Origin: Sphingomonas mucosissima
GTDB lineage: Bacteria > Pseudomonadota > Alphaproteobacteria > Sphingomonadales > Sphingomonadaceae
Assembly (NCBI RefSeq): GCF_002197665.1
Contig: NZ_NBBJ01000002.1
Location: forward strand, 248,001 to 312,000
DNA: 64,000 nt
Direction: 5' to 3'
In this document: piece by piece, positions 42,585 through 51,743 of the stretch
Layout of the letters: every line of letters starts with the position of its first letter
How positions within the stretch are numbered: position 1 is the first letter of the stretch
Translations under genes and position numbers: made by a program
Notes under the pieces: model-generated
What the model was told of the DNA's origin: nothing
The model's database searches: none
Seen by the model: only the letters and a program-made list of their open reading frames with translations

Positions 42585-45101
42585 TCAGAACTTCAGCCCC
42601 AATGTGGCGAATGCCGTCCGGCCCGGTGCGATCGACGCATAATGCGCGGTGAACGCCTGCGGGAAGTACACTTCGTTGGTCAGGTTCTGGACGTTGACGC
42701 TCAGGTCGATGCGCTCGTTGATGGTGTAGCCGAGGCGGGCATCGAAGCGCCAATATTCGGGCACGGTCACGATCCGAACCTTTGTCGCGGGGGTGACCGT
42801 CACGACACCGGCGGCACTCTGCGTGGCGCTGCGGTTGTCCGAATAGCCACCGAACACGCGGCTCATGTAAAAGGCGCCGCCGCCGATCGAGAGGCCCTTC
42901 AGCGGCGTAAGATTGGCCCAGAGTGTGAAGCTGTCCTTCGCCGTCTGCGGTGCCTGCCGCCCGTTGCTTACCGACGGGACCGGCACCCTGCGCGGTGCTT
43001 GCAGCGTGACGCCATTGGACGTCACCGCCGGCGCGGTGAGCACGGTGAAGCCGGCGTCGACGATCTTCGGATTGAGGTGCGTGTACCCGCCGAAGAGCGA
43101 CAGCCAGGGGGTGACATTGCCGTTGAAGCTGAACTCGATGCCGCGGATGCGGCGCTCGCCAATGAACTCGATGGTGTCGTTCGGGCCCGTCACGCGTGCG
43201 TTGGTGGTGTCCGTCTGGAAGGCGGCGAGCGAGACCGCCAGCTGCTCGTTGAACAGATCCGCCTTGGCGCCGACCTCATACGACTTGGTCTTCTCGACCT
43301 TCAGGCTGTTGAACAGCGCGAGGTTCTCGGGTGTCGTGGTGGTCGGGATCGCGTTCGTTTCCTGGCCTTCTCCCAGCAGGCTGTTCGGCGGCGTCGCGGC
43401 GGTTGCGTAGCTGGCATAGAGCGAGGTGTTGCGGCTCGGCTTGAACACCAGGCCTGCCTGCCAGTTGAACAGCTTGTCGTTGCGCGTCAGGCGGAAGCTG
43501 CTCATCGCGGTGGCCGTTTGCCCCGGGGTCAGCGTGGACGTGAAATCGTCGTAGCGCGCGCCCAGGTTGAGGATCAGCGATGGCAGGAGCGTGATCGAGT
43601 CGAACGCGTAGGCCGAAATCGTCCGGGCGTTGTTCTGCGTTTCCGTCGCAAGGGGGTTCTTCACGATCGGTGTTGCTACCGAGGACGTGTCGCTCGCGTA
43701 ATTGACCCACGGATCGTTCGGGTTCGGATCGAACAGGCTGGTGCAGTAGAAGCGGGCGAGCGCCTCTGGCGTACAGCGGCGCGGCGTGATGGTCGAACCG
43801 TTGGCAACGGCATAGGTGCCGCGGCGCGCCTTTTCCCAGCTGAATTCCACGCCCGTTGCGATGCTGTGCTTGATCGCGCCGGTGTTGAACTCACCGAACA
43901 GGTCGGTCTGATTGGTGAGGCCCTGCGCGTAGCCATAGCGCGTGTTGCTGCGCCGCCAGACCAAGCCGCCGGCCGTTGCCGGAGAGCCGGCGGCGGTGCC
44001 GAACACGTTGCCTTGCTGATCGTCCGGCTGGGTGAAGATGTAATCTTGCTTGTTGTGGCTGAACCGGGACGTGTTGCGCAGGGTGAGTCCGCCGAAATCA
44101 TGCTCGACCCGCATGCTGGCCTGATGCGTTTGCGTGTCGCGGAAGTCGCGGCTCTTCACGCCGTAGAAGGCGTCGCGATCGACGGTGCCGGTGACGCCGG
44201 CAATGGTGGTGACCCGGCCGATCGCCGGTTCGACATAGATCTCGCCCGTGCCCGGCGCATTGCCGATCGTATAAAGATAGGGAATGCCGGAATCGGGCAG
44301 CTCGTGGCTTTCCAGATAATAATAGGACGCCGTCAGCCGCGTGTCGCTGTCCAGGCCGATGGTGATCGAGGGCGCCACGCCCCAGCGCCGCGCCCAGATC
44401 GCGTCCCGGCCAGCGAAATCCTGATCATGCCACATGCCCGCGATGCGAACGCCGATGCCGTTGCCGAGATACTGGTTCACATCAAGCGCGGCGTGCTTGT
44501 AGTCGGCATTACCAACGCTGGCGCTGGCGCGCACGAAGTCCGTGGTCTGCGGCGACTTGGTGATGATGTTGATCGATCCGCCGGCACTGCCGCGGCCGCC
44601 GAGCGTCGAGTCCGAGCCGCGGACGACCTGCACCTGCTCGACCGCGAACGTGTCCCTGCTTTGCGCGGCAGTGTCGCGGACGCCGTCAACAAAGGTCGAG
44701 CCCTGGCTGTCGAAGCCGCGGATAAAGGGGCGGTCGCCGACCGGGTTGCCGCCTTCGGCTGCGCCAAAGGTGATACCGGGTACGGTGCGCAGCGCGTCGG
44801 CAAGCGTGGTCGATCCGGTCTGTTCGATGACGTCCTTGGGCAGCACCACGACAGAACGCGGCGTGTTGACCAGCGGCGCGATCGCCTTGGGGCCCTGAAG
44901 TTCGCTGCGCTCGCGCTGGCCATTCACCAGGATGTCGCTGGGATCATCGTCGGTCGCGCTTGCAGCCGTCCGGTCCTGCGGCGAAGCGGAAGCGGCCGGC
45001 GCGTCGGCGTCCCGGGCTTCGGCGGACTGCGCCGTTGCGATAAAGCCGATGCACGAGAGCGCGAGAAGCGACGTGCTCTTCTGCGCCAAAGACGATTTCA
45101 T
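42585..45101 (-). CDS. TonB-dependent siderophore receptor
   Basis: The 838-residue outer-membrane protein has a signal peptide (about 1-29), a plug domain starting near 60 (NTPRSVVVLPKDVIEQTGST, LADALRTVPGITFGAAEGGN, RPFIRGFDSQGSTFVDGVRD, GGSINIITKSPQ), a 22-strand-type barrel, and the C-terminal sequence ending LGLKF with terminal Phe. The plug resembles catecholate/hydroxamate siderophore receptors of the Fiu/FhuA group. The ligand is not predictable. A possible Fur box lies upstream and a Sel1 gene downstream. Confidence 0.92.
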   Translation of the reverse strand: MKSSLAQKSTSLLALSCIGFIATAQSAEARDADAPAASASPQDRTAASATDDDPSDILVNGQRERSELQGPKAIAPLVNTPRSVVVLPKDVIEQTGSTTLADALRTVPGITFGAAEGGNPVGDRPFIRGFDSQGSTFVDGVRDTAAQSRDTFAVEQVQVVRGSDSTLGGRGSAGGSINIITKSPQTTDFVRASASVGNADYKHAALDVNQYLGNGIGVRIAGMWHDQDFAGRDAIWARRWGVAPSITIGLDSDTRLTASYYYLESHELPDSGIPYLYTIGNAPGTGEIYVEPAIGRVTTIAGVTGTVDRDAFYGVKSRDFRDTQTHQASMRVEHDFGGLTLRNTSRFSHNKQDYIFTQPDDQQGNVFGTAAGSPATAGGLVWRRSNTRYGYAQGLTNQTDLFGEFNTGAIKHSIATGVEFSWEKARRGTYAVANGSTITPRRCTPEALARFYCTSLFDPNPNDPWVNYASDTSSVATPIVKNPLATETQNNARTISAYAFDSITLLPSLILNLGARYDDFTSTLTPGQTATAMSSFRLTRNDKLFNWQAGLVFKPSRNTSLYASYATAATPPNSLLGEGQETNAIPTTTTPENLALFNSLKVEKTKSYEVGAKADLFNEQLAVSLAAFQTDTTNARVTGPNDTIEFIGERRIRGIEFSFNGNVTPWLSLFGGYTHLNPKIVDAGFTVLTAPAVTSNGVTLQAPRRVPVPSVSNGRQAPQTAKDSFTLWANLTPLKGLSIGGGAFYMSRVFGGYSDNRSATQSAAGVVTVTPATKVRIVTVPEYWRFDARLGYTINERIDLSVNVQNLTNEVYFPQAFTAHYASIAPGRTAFATLGLKF

Positions 45102-45131
45102 GATGCCCCCTTCGATATTGTTGAAAGGCGG

Positions 45132-45152
45132 CTAATGCGAACCGTTATCAGA
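45132..45152 (-). promoter_or_regulatory. Possible Fur box upstream of the siderophore receptor
   Basis: CTAATGCGAACCGTTATCAG resembles the NAT-rich Fur/iron box seen before TonB receptors in related bacteria, and stands out as AT-richer than its surroundings. It lies about 30-50 bases upstream of the receptor ATG. The match is partial. Confidence 0.4.
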
Positions 45153-45258
45153 GTCAATGTTGTTGCGAGTGGATTGCGTTATCGTGGTAACGCTTGGGCA
45201 GCCTCCCTGGATATGGATGAAGGGTAAGGTGCCGGATCGGCTTGCCAAGCGGATGGGT

Positions 45259-46320
45259 TCAGAACCAAGCCCTTACACCGGCGACAAGGCTGAACCCGCC
45301 GGTGCGATCGCCGTCCGCGCGGGCATAGCGGGCCGTGCTGCCGAACCGGCGTTCCCACGAGACGCCGACATAAGGGGCCAGCTCCCGCACGATTTCGTAG
45401 CGCAGGCGCAAGCCGAGTTCGGCGTCGGTTACGCCCGAGCCGATGCGACGGGACGCAACGTCCTGCGCGGACAGGTTCAGCTCGGCGCGGGGTTGCAGGA
45501 CCAGGCGCTGGGTGATCCGCTGGTCGTAATATCCCTCGAGCCGGCCGAACACGTCGCCCTGATCCGACAGGAACACGGCGCCCTCGATGTCGAACCAATA
45601 GGGCGCGAGGCCTTCGAAGCCGACCGTCGCGTACGTCCGGTCCGAACCCGGTGTGAAGTCCTGACGAAGGCCCGCCTGCATGTTGAAATACGGCCCGATT
45701 GCGCGGCTGTAGAGTGCCTGCACCTCGGCATCCGCGCTGCCATTGAAGGAGCCTTCTCCTTCCGTCTTGATGGTTAGGCGATCGATGTCACCGCCGTACC
45801 AGAACGCGCCTTCCCAGCGATAACCATCGGCGCCGTTGCGAACCTGAACCTCCGCAAGATCCAGCATCACCTGCGAGACGGTCATCCCGCCATGCTCCTG
45901 GCGCATCGTCTTGCGCGCCGCGGCCATGGCGTCCGTGCCCCAGACGCGATCTGCATAATTGGCCACAGCGGCGGCCGGGGCAGGGGCATTGCCGGCCTGC
46001 AATGCCGTGCCCTCTGGCCTGGTTTCGGCCTTGCCGGATACCGTGTCGGCCGCTTTCGGCCGGCAATGGCCCATGGCCGCATGTTCAGGCGGGCATGAGG
46101 GATCGGCGGCGCTGCTCGTGGCGACCGGGGCGTGATGATGCCCGTCCTTTTGCGCGGCCGGTGAAGCTTCGGGCTTTGTCGCCGCCGGATCGGGCTTGGG
46201 CACTGCCGCCGGCGCGTTCGCGGACGTCGATGGCGCGTTGGCATGATGCGCGTGATCCATCGACTGCGGGGCCGTGCCAATGCCGGACATGGCCGCAGCG
46301 GCGAGAAGGAGCGCGATCAT
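45259..46320 (-). CDS. copB: Copper resistance outer-membrane protein CopB
   Basis: The 353-residue product from ATG 46320 has a short signal peptide, a His/Met/Pro-rich N-terminal region (MDHAHHANAP, GHHHAP, CPPEHAAMGHC) that probably binds copper, and a C-terminal beta-barrel CopB domain with YRWEGAFWYGGDIDRLTIKT, YFNMQAGLRQDFTPGSDRTY and the terminal Phe (VRAWF). It overlaps copA by 4 bases. The longer open frame upstream is not CopB-like. Confidence 0.92.
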   Translation of the reverse strand: MIALLLAAAAMSGIGTAPQSMDHAHHANAPSTSANAPAAVPKPDPAATKPEASPAAQKDGHHHAPVATSSAADPSCPPEHAAMGHCRPKAADTVSGKAETRPEGTALQAGNAPAPAAAVANYADRVWGTDAMAAARKTMRQEHGGMTVSQVMLDLAEVQVRNGADGYRWEGAFWYGGDIDRLTIKTEGEGSFNGSADAEVQALYSRAIGPYFNMQAGLRQDFTPGSDRTYATVGFEGLAPYWFDIEGAVFLSDQGDVFGRLEGYYDQRITQRLVLQPRAELNLSAQDVASRRIGSGVTDAELGLRLRYEIVRELAPYVGVSWERRFGSTARYARADGDRTGGFSLVAGVRAWF

Positions 46321-48233
46321 GCGGCTGCCTCGTCGCGCGGTCTGACCGAGACGACCTGCATCATCCCGGCGTGCATGTGGTACAGCATGTGGCAGTGGAA
46401 GGCCCAGTCGCCGACCGCGTCGGTGGTCACGTCGAACGTGGCGGTGCCGCCAGGCTGCACCTGGATGGTGTGCTTGCGCGGCGCATAAGCGCCGTGGCCG
46501 GTGACGAGCTCGAAGAAATGGCCATGGAGGTGGATGGGATGGCCCATCATGGTGTCGTTGACCAACGTCACGCGCACGCGCTCGTCCTTCAGGAACGCGA
46601 TCGGCTTTTTCACCTCGCTCAGCTTCTCGCCGTCGAACGCCCACATATAGCGTTCCATGTTGCCGGTGAGATGGACGCGCAGGGCACGATCGGGCGCGCG
46701 CACGTCGGGGTTTCGCTCCACCGCCTGGAGATCGGTATAGACGAGCACGCGGTGACCGACGTTCTCCAGCCCCTGGCCGGGCTCGCCCATCCGGTCCACC
46801 GGCATGGGCGAGATCGTTTGCACGGTTGGCGTCTTCTTCACCTCGGGCGCGACCGAAAAGTCGCGCATCGAATGGTTCATCCCGCCTGCCCCGTGAGCCC
46901 CACCACCATGGTTGCTGCCGGTCGCCGCGGCGCCGGTCGCGGCGTCCTGGCTTGGAGCGCTTGGCAGCGAGCAATGGCCCATGGCCGCGTGTTCGGGCGT
47001 GCAGGTGCTGGGGGCGGCCGGGTGATGCATGCCTCGGTCGCCGTGGGCGGCCGGTGGCGCTGTCGAGGCGGCGGCCTGGGGATGGTGGCTCCCGTGGCCA
47101 CCTGAGCCGTGATCCATCGCGCCCATGCCCATGTCCTTCATGTCGGCAAGCGGGCGGCGGCGCAGCGCCGGGACAGCCGCCGTCATACCCGATCGCGGCG
47201 CCAGGGTGGCGCGCGCCATGCCGGAGCGGTCCACGCTTTCCGCGACAATCGTGTAGGCCCGGTCGTCCTTCGGCTGGACGATGACGTCATAGGTTTCCGC
47301 CACGGCGATTTGCATTTCGTCCACCGGCACCGGCCGGACGGCGAGCCCGTCCGCCTGGACGACGATCAGCTCCAACCCGGGAATGCGCAGGTTGAAGGTG
47401 GTCATCGCCGACGCGTTGATGAGCCGCAGGCGGACGCGCTCTCCGGGCTGGAAAAGCCCGGTCCAATTGTCCCGCGGGCCATGGCCGTTGACGAGATAGG
47501 TATAGGTGCTGCCCGTCACGTCAGCCACGTCGGTCGGGTCCATGCGCATGGCACCCCACCGGCTGCGCTCGTCCGCAGGCTGGTCCTTGCCGGCGAGCAG
47601 GCTGGCGAGCGTCTGCTTCTGGAAGTTGAAATACCCGCCCTGCTGCTTGAGCTTCTTGAAGATGGCGTGCGGATGCATCGCGCTGTGATCGGAGAGGACG
47701 ATCACATGCTCGCGATCCGACTGGATCGGGTCGGCGCCCTTCGGATCGATCACGATCGGCCCGTACAGCCCCATCTGCTCCTGCAGGCCGGAGTGACTGT
47801 GATACCAATAGGTGCCCGATTGCACGATCGGGAATTCGTAGGTGAAGGTCGACCGCGGCTTGATGCCCGGGAAGCTGACGCCCGGCACGCCATCCATGTG
47901 GAACGGCAGGATCAGGCCATGCCAGTGGATCGAACTGTCCTCGTCCAGCGTGTTTTCGACATGCAGGCGGACATTCTGCCCCTCGCGTAGCCGGATCAAG
48001 GGCGCCGGCACCGTGCCGTTGATGCCGATCGCATGGCTGCGCTTGCCGTCGATCTCGACCATCTGGTGGCCGATGCGCAATGTGATGTCTTCGCCGGAGA
48101 CGGTGGGCAGAGATTTAACCACGCCGCTGGAGACTATTTGTGCCCAGGCGGGCAGGGACGCGGACAGCGCCAGGCCGCCGCTGGCCAAACCGGCGCCGCA
48201 TAGCAACTGGCGGCGATCAAGAACGCCCGGCAT
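46317..48233 (-). CDS. copA: Copper resistance multicopper oxidase CopA (Tat-exported)
   Basis: The 638-residue product from ATG 48233 (GAGGAG upstream) begins with a Tat-like signal MPGVLDRRQLLCGAGLASGG. It shows all multicopper-oxidase ligands: IHWHGLILPFHMDG, TYWYHSHSGLQEQMG, HPIHLHGHFFELV and WAFHCHMLYHMHAGMMQVV. Between domains 2 and 3 (about 380-480) is a Met/His/Gly-rich copper-binding segment including CTPEHAAMGHC. It oxidises or sequesters Cu(I) in the periplasm together with CopB. An upstream in-frame extension lacks features. Confidence 0.94.
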   Translation of the reverse strand: MPGVLDRRQLLCGAGLASGGLALSASLPAWAQIVSSGVVKSLPTVSGEDITLRIGHQMVEIDGKRSHAIGINGTVPAPLIRLREGQNVRLHVENTLDEDSSIHWHGLILPFHMDGVPGVSFPGIKPRSTFTYEFPIVQSGTYWYHSHSGLQEQMGLYGPIVIDPKGADPIQSDREHVIVLSDHSAMHPHAIFKKLKQQGGYFNFQKQTLASLLAGKDQPADERSRWGAMRMDPTDVADVTGSTYTYLVNGHGPRDNWTGLFQPGERVRLRLINASAMTTFNLRIPGLELIVVQADGLAVRPVPVDEMQIAVAETYDVIVQPKDDRAYTIVAESVDRSGMARATLAPRSGMTAAVPALRRRPLADMKDMGMGAMDHGSGGHGSHHPQAAASTAPPAAHGDRGMHHPAAPSTCTPEHAAMGHCSLPSAPSQDAATGAAATGSNHGGGAHGAGGMNHSMRDFSVAPEVKKTPTVQTISPMPVDRMGEPGQGLENVGHRVLVYTDLQAVERNPDVRAPDRALRVHLTGNMERYMWAFDGEKLSEVKKPIAFLKDERVRVTLVNDTMMGHPIHLHGHFFELVTGHGAYAPRKHTIQVQPGGTATFDVTTDAVGDWAFHCHMLYHMHAGMMQVVSVRPRDEAAA

Positions 48234-48314
48234 TTCAACTCCTCGGGTAAGGCCGCAACCGGCGGCTGCGCCTATCACGAACTGGCGTTGCCATGGAATC
48301 TCGGCGCAATCATG

Positions 48315-48433
48315 TCAGGCAAGCAGCAGCGATGCCTCGCCATATGAGGAGAAACGATATTCGTTTTCAATGGCATGGGCACCCACCGCGTGCATCCGCT
48401 CCAGCCCATCGGCGCCGACCCCAGCATGGACAG
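48315..48433 (-). pseudogene. Diverged, frameshifted fragment of the queA 3' end
   Basis: Reading the minus strand, the last codons give LERMHAVGAHAIENEYRF and SSYGEASLLLA-stop, matching the C-terminus of intact QueA ([28 protein letters not shown]). Further 5' the homology continues only after a one-base deletion (SMLGSAPMG in another frame versus FMLVSALMG). About three quarters of the 119 bases match the intact queA end at 50573-50692, same orientation. No other coding signal was seen in 48234-48584. Confidence 0.8.
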
Positions 48434-48584
48434 ATTGAGCCAAGAAGGCGGGAAAGCGTAACGAAACAACGCGATGGGAGTAATGGAAAAAGGGGTCATT
48501 GCCTGCTTGCACCGGAGCAGTTTCTGTTGTTCGGCCATGCTGCACGTGAGCCCGGCGGTGGGGACATGAGGCGAGGAGGGCGCG

Positions 48585-49700
48585 TTGCGGAAAATTGCCA
48601 TTGTTGGACTGCACACGGCGCTGAAACCGGGCTTCAACGCCGCCATGTCGTTGAACGAAGCACTCGGCTTCGAGGCGCATGGCTGCGACGTGACGCTGTA
48701 CTTGCCGCACACGGAGGGCCGCAATCCGCACGCTTGGCTGCGCCGCGCCGGTTACCGCACCTTTGATGACCTGCCGCGCTTCGGCGGGCAGTTCGACGTG
48801 AAGCCGCTCGCGGGCGTGGCGGACCTGGAGCCGGCAGATGTGCTGATCTGGCAGAGCTATAACGCTCGGGACTTGCCGCTGCTGCCCGAACTCCGTCGCC
48901 CCTCCATGATCCGCACCAAGAACGTGCCGCGTGCGTTCACGGGGGAGCCCGGCCGCGATTCTGTGCGGGTGGCTTCTTTCTTGAAAGAATTCGACCTGGT
49001 GACGCTATCGCTGCGCGCCGACCAGCAGATCGTGCGCGCGCACTTTCCCGAGCAGAAGCGGCGCCTGCGCTATGTCCCGCGCGGCTTTATCGCAGAGTGG
49101 CTGAACGGCAACGGACGTGGCGAGGTGCCGGCGATCGGACTGGACCTGGCCAAGAGCGCGGACACGGGGCGCGCGCGGCGCCACATCACCAAGCTGGGCC
49201 AGCAATTGCGCGACCAATGGCCAGACCTGCGCTTTCTGAGCGTGCGCGAGGAGGTGGACACGCTGGGCAGCGAGGGAGTTCCGACGCTTCCCCTGCGCGA
49301 CTATTATGACCGGTTCCTCAACCGGCTGTGGCTCTACATGCCGATCGACTTCGAACACAGCGAACACGTCAAGGGCTTGGCGCGCACTCCGGACGGGCGT
49401 CGCATGTTTCTCGGTCTCTACGAAAACGAGGTCGTCGAGGCGCAACTGGCGGGCGCCCTGGTGCTGGCACGCCGTGACGATATCCCAAGCGAGCTGCTGA
49501 TGCTCCCGGCCGTGTCGCAAGTGGAGAGTTATGACGACGAGGAAGCGCTGCTCGCCGCGGCGACCGCACACCTGGAGAACTTCGCGGAGCGCTCCCAGCT
49601 CAGTCAGGAACGCGCGCGGGCGCGGCACAACCACATAGAGATGGCGCGCGCCTGGTTGGCGGCGCTGGACGTGGTTGCGCGCGACGCGGCGCGGGCGTGA
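48585..49700 (+). CDS. Uncharacterised protein, glycosyltransferase-like
   Basis: The 371-residue product starts at TTG with AGGAGG five bases upstream. It begins with a beta-alpha motif (RKIAIVGLHTALKPGFNAAM) and has DVLIWQSYNARDLPLLPEL, then in its C-terminal half LYMPIDFEHSEHVKGLA and FLGLYENEVVEAQLAGALVL, the last resembling the GT-B pattern where a nucleotide-sugar-binding Glu precedes an Ala/Gly-rich helix. No family was recognised with certainty. It lies between the queA fragment and intact queA with a methyltransferase-like gene. Confidence 0.6.
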   Translation: MRKIAIVGLHTALKPGFNAAMSLNEALGFEAHGCDVTLYLPHTEGRNPHAWLRRAGYRTFDDLPRFGGQFDVKPLAGVADLEPADVLIWQSYNARDLPLLPELRRPSMIRTKNVPRAFTGEPGRDSVRVASFLKEFDLVTLSLRADQQIVRAHFPEQKRRLRYVPRGFIAEWLNGNGRGEVPAIGLDLAKSADTGRARRHITKLGQQLRDQWPDLRFLSVREEVDTLGSEGVPTLPLRDYYDRFLNRLWLYMPIDFEHSEHVKGLARTPDGRRMFLGLYENEVVEAQLAGALVLARRDDIPSELLMLPAVSQVESYDDEEALLAAATAHLENFAERSQLSQERARARHNHIEMARAWLAALDVVARDAARA

Positions 49701-49749
49701 TGATGGGTGCTGGCGTCTGTGCGTACCGCATGGTCGGGAAGTAAAAGAG

Positions 49750-50385
49750 CTACCGGGTCTGCGTACATGCCCGCGCAAGATCTACCGCGAGTGATCGATA
49801 GTCGATCCGCTCGGGCACCTCGATGATGGCGCACCGTGTCACGAACTGCTTGATCTTCGCGTGGCGCGTAAACGCCTGATAGTGACGTTCTCTCTTGACG
49901 TAATCGTCGATCATTATCGTGGTGCCGGCGGGGGCGTGCAAAAGGCTGGCAAGGGTGCAGGCGAGCCTGAAACGGCCATCCACCAGGATGAGATCAGGCA
50001 TCGTTTGGTGAGTGCGCAACAGATCCCAAACGCCCAGCGCATAGTCCGGCCATCGCCTTGCGCCGGAATTATCTACCGGATTTCCCCACTCCTTGGTGGG
50101 GCCGATGTCCGCGAAGACCGGATGGAATGTCGCTGCGCTATTGTCCTCATCGAGGGCGTTGCCGACGGCTTCGAGAAACCTCTTGTCGCTTTCGACGGAA
50201 TAGACATTCCGCACACCTATTCTTCCGGCGAGCCGGGTGCTTCCGCCGGCGCCATATTCAAGAAAGCAGCTTGATCCTTCGAGCAGTTCGGTCAGCTTCT
50301 CCACTGCTTCGGGAGGCATGTGGGGCGTTGCGGGAATCTCGATATCGGGCGGGGAATCCGACGCTGCCGTTCTTTCCTTCAACAT
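49750..50385 (-). CDS. SAM-dependent methyltransferase-like protein
   Basis: The 211-residue product (ATG 50385, CGAGGATC upstream) has a class-I methyltransferase-like nucleotide motif, SSCFLEYGAGGSTRLAGRIG at about 38-57, followed by VRNVYSVESDKRFLEAV, a TMPDLILVDGRFRLACTLAS strand-helix and the motif TTIMIDDYVKRERHY. Such proteins often occur near cell-surface glycan genes. Function unknown. It converges with the glycosyltransferase-like gene and sits 187 bases from the end of queA. Confidence 0.62.
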   Translation of the reverse strand: MLKERTAASDSPPDIEIPATPHMPPEAVEKLTELLEGSSCFLEYGAGGSTRLAGRIGVRNVYSVESDKRFLEAVGNALDEDNSAATFHPVFADIGPTKEWGNPVDNSGARRWPDYALGVWDLLRTHQTMPDLILVDGRFRLACTLASLLHAPAGTTIMIDDYVKRERHYQAFTRHAKIKQFVTRCAIIEVPERIDYRSLAVDLARACTQTR

Positions 50386-50572
50386 GCGATCCTCGTCCCT
50401 GATCTCGTGTTCGCGCCTTGAGCTGCCGCTGGCGCTGGCAACGCTACCGGCCCTGATTACGATAGAAGCGCGCGCCCGTATAATCCTTTACCTCGTTCCT
50501 CACCCGCAGACCTGCTCCCCGGAGGCCGACGCCTCGTCAGGTGCCCACCGGCCACCCAGCATGCCAAGCAGC

Positions 50573-51598
50573 TCAGGGAAGCAGCAACGACGCGTCCCCG
50601 TAGGAGTAGAAACGGTAGCCATTCTCGATGGCGTGGGCGTAGGCGGCCTGCATCCGCTCCAGCCCCATCAGCGCCGAGACCAGCATGAACAGAGTCGAGC
50701 GCGGCAGGTGGAAGTTGGTGAGGAGGCCGTCGATACCGCGGAAGCGATAGCCGGGCGTGATGAAGATCGACGTGTCGCCTTCGAACGGCCGCACCAGCCC
50801 GTCGGTGCCGGCCGCGCTTTCGATCAGCCGCAGCGAGGTGGTTCCGACCGCGATGACACGGCCGCCGCCGGCGCGAACGGCATTGAGCCGGTCTGCGGTG
50901 GCTTGATCGATGCGGCCCCATTCGGCGTGCATCTGGTGGTCGTCGGTGTCGCTCGCCTTGACCGGCAGGAACGTTCCCGCGCCGACATGAAGCGTCAGCG
51001 TGGCGTGGCCGATCCCTGCGGCTTTCAGCGCGGTCATGAGGCCCGGGGTGAAGTGCAGCGCTGCCGTGGGAGCGGCGACGGCGCCTGTCTCGCGCGCGAA
51101 CATCGTCTGGTAATCGTCCGCATCGCGTTCATCGGTCGGGCGCTTGGCGGCGATATAGGGCGGGAGCGGCATGCGACCGGCGCGCTCGAGCAGCAGTTCG
51201 ACCGGCTCCTCACCGGCGAAGTCGAGCGCGAAGCTGCCGTCCTGCGCGCGATCGGAGGCGGTCGCCGTGACGCCATTACCGAAGTCGATCGGATCGCCAT
51301 CGCGGAGGCGCTTGGCATTGCGGATAAAGGCACGCCAGCGGCGCGGCCCTTCGCGCTTGTGGAGCGTGGCGCCGATCCTGGCCGCGCCGCGCGTGCCTTC
51401 AAGTTGCGCGGGGATCACGCGGGTGTCGTTGAAGACGAGGAGGTCGCCGGCGCGCAGCTCGCTGGGGAGATCGGAGACGATGCGGTCGTGCGTCGATCCG
51501 CCATCGAGCACCAGCAAGCGCGCGGAGTCGCGCGGGGCGGCGGGGCGCAGGGCGATCCGCTCCTGTGGCAGGTCAAAATCGAAATGGTCGACGTTCAT
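50573..51598 (-). CDS. queA: S-adenosylmethionine:tRNA ribosyltransferase-isomerase QueA
   Basis: The 341-residue enzyme makes epoxyqueuosine in tRNA. It begins [20 protein letters not shown] and has [71 protein letters not shown] and [20 protein letters not shown], all typical QueA blocks, ending [11 protein letters not shown]. The gene is intact. A diverged copy of its last 120 bases lies 2.1 kb away at 48315. Confidence 0.96.
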   Translation of the reverse strand: MNVDHFDFDLPQERIALRPAAPRDSARLLVLDGGSTHDRIVSDLPSELRAGDLLVFNDTRVIPAQLEGTRGAARIGATLHKREGPRRWRAFIRNAKRLRDGDPIDFGNGVTATASDRAQDGSFALDFAGEEPVELLLERAGRMPLPPYIAAKRPTDERDADDYQTMFARETGAVAAPTAALHFTPGLMTALKAAGIGHATLTLHVGAGTFLPVKASDTDDHQMHAEWGRIDQATADRLNAVRAGGGRVIAVGTTSLRLIESAAGTDGLVRPFEGDTSIFITPGYRFRGIDGLLTNFHLPRSTLFMLVSALMGLERMQAAYAHAIENGYRFYSYGDASLLLP

Positions 51599-51743
51599 TC
51601 GGGCAATCCGGCATGCGCATGATCAATCGTCCCAGCGGGACGGAGGGCCTGGCGTGGGCGATCATGCCTCGGCGGCAGGGACCTCGCGGCGTGCCTTTGC
51701 GACGATCGCCGTGGAGAGCAAGGGAAGTCTTCGCGCGGCAGCG

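Noticed and set aside
42528..45227. An 899-codon open frame on the plus strand opposite the TonB receptor.
   Set aside because: No recognisable domain; Arg/Gly/Val-rich composition typical of a shadow frame. The minus-strand receptor has signal peptide, plug and barrel motifs.
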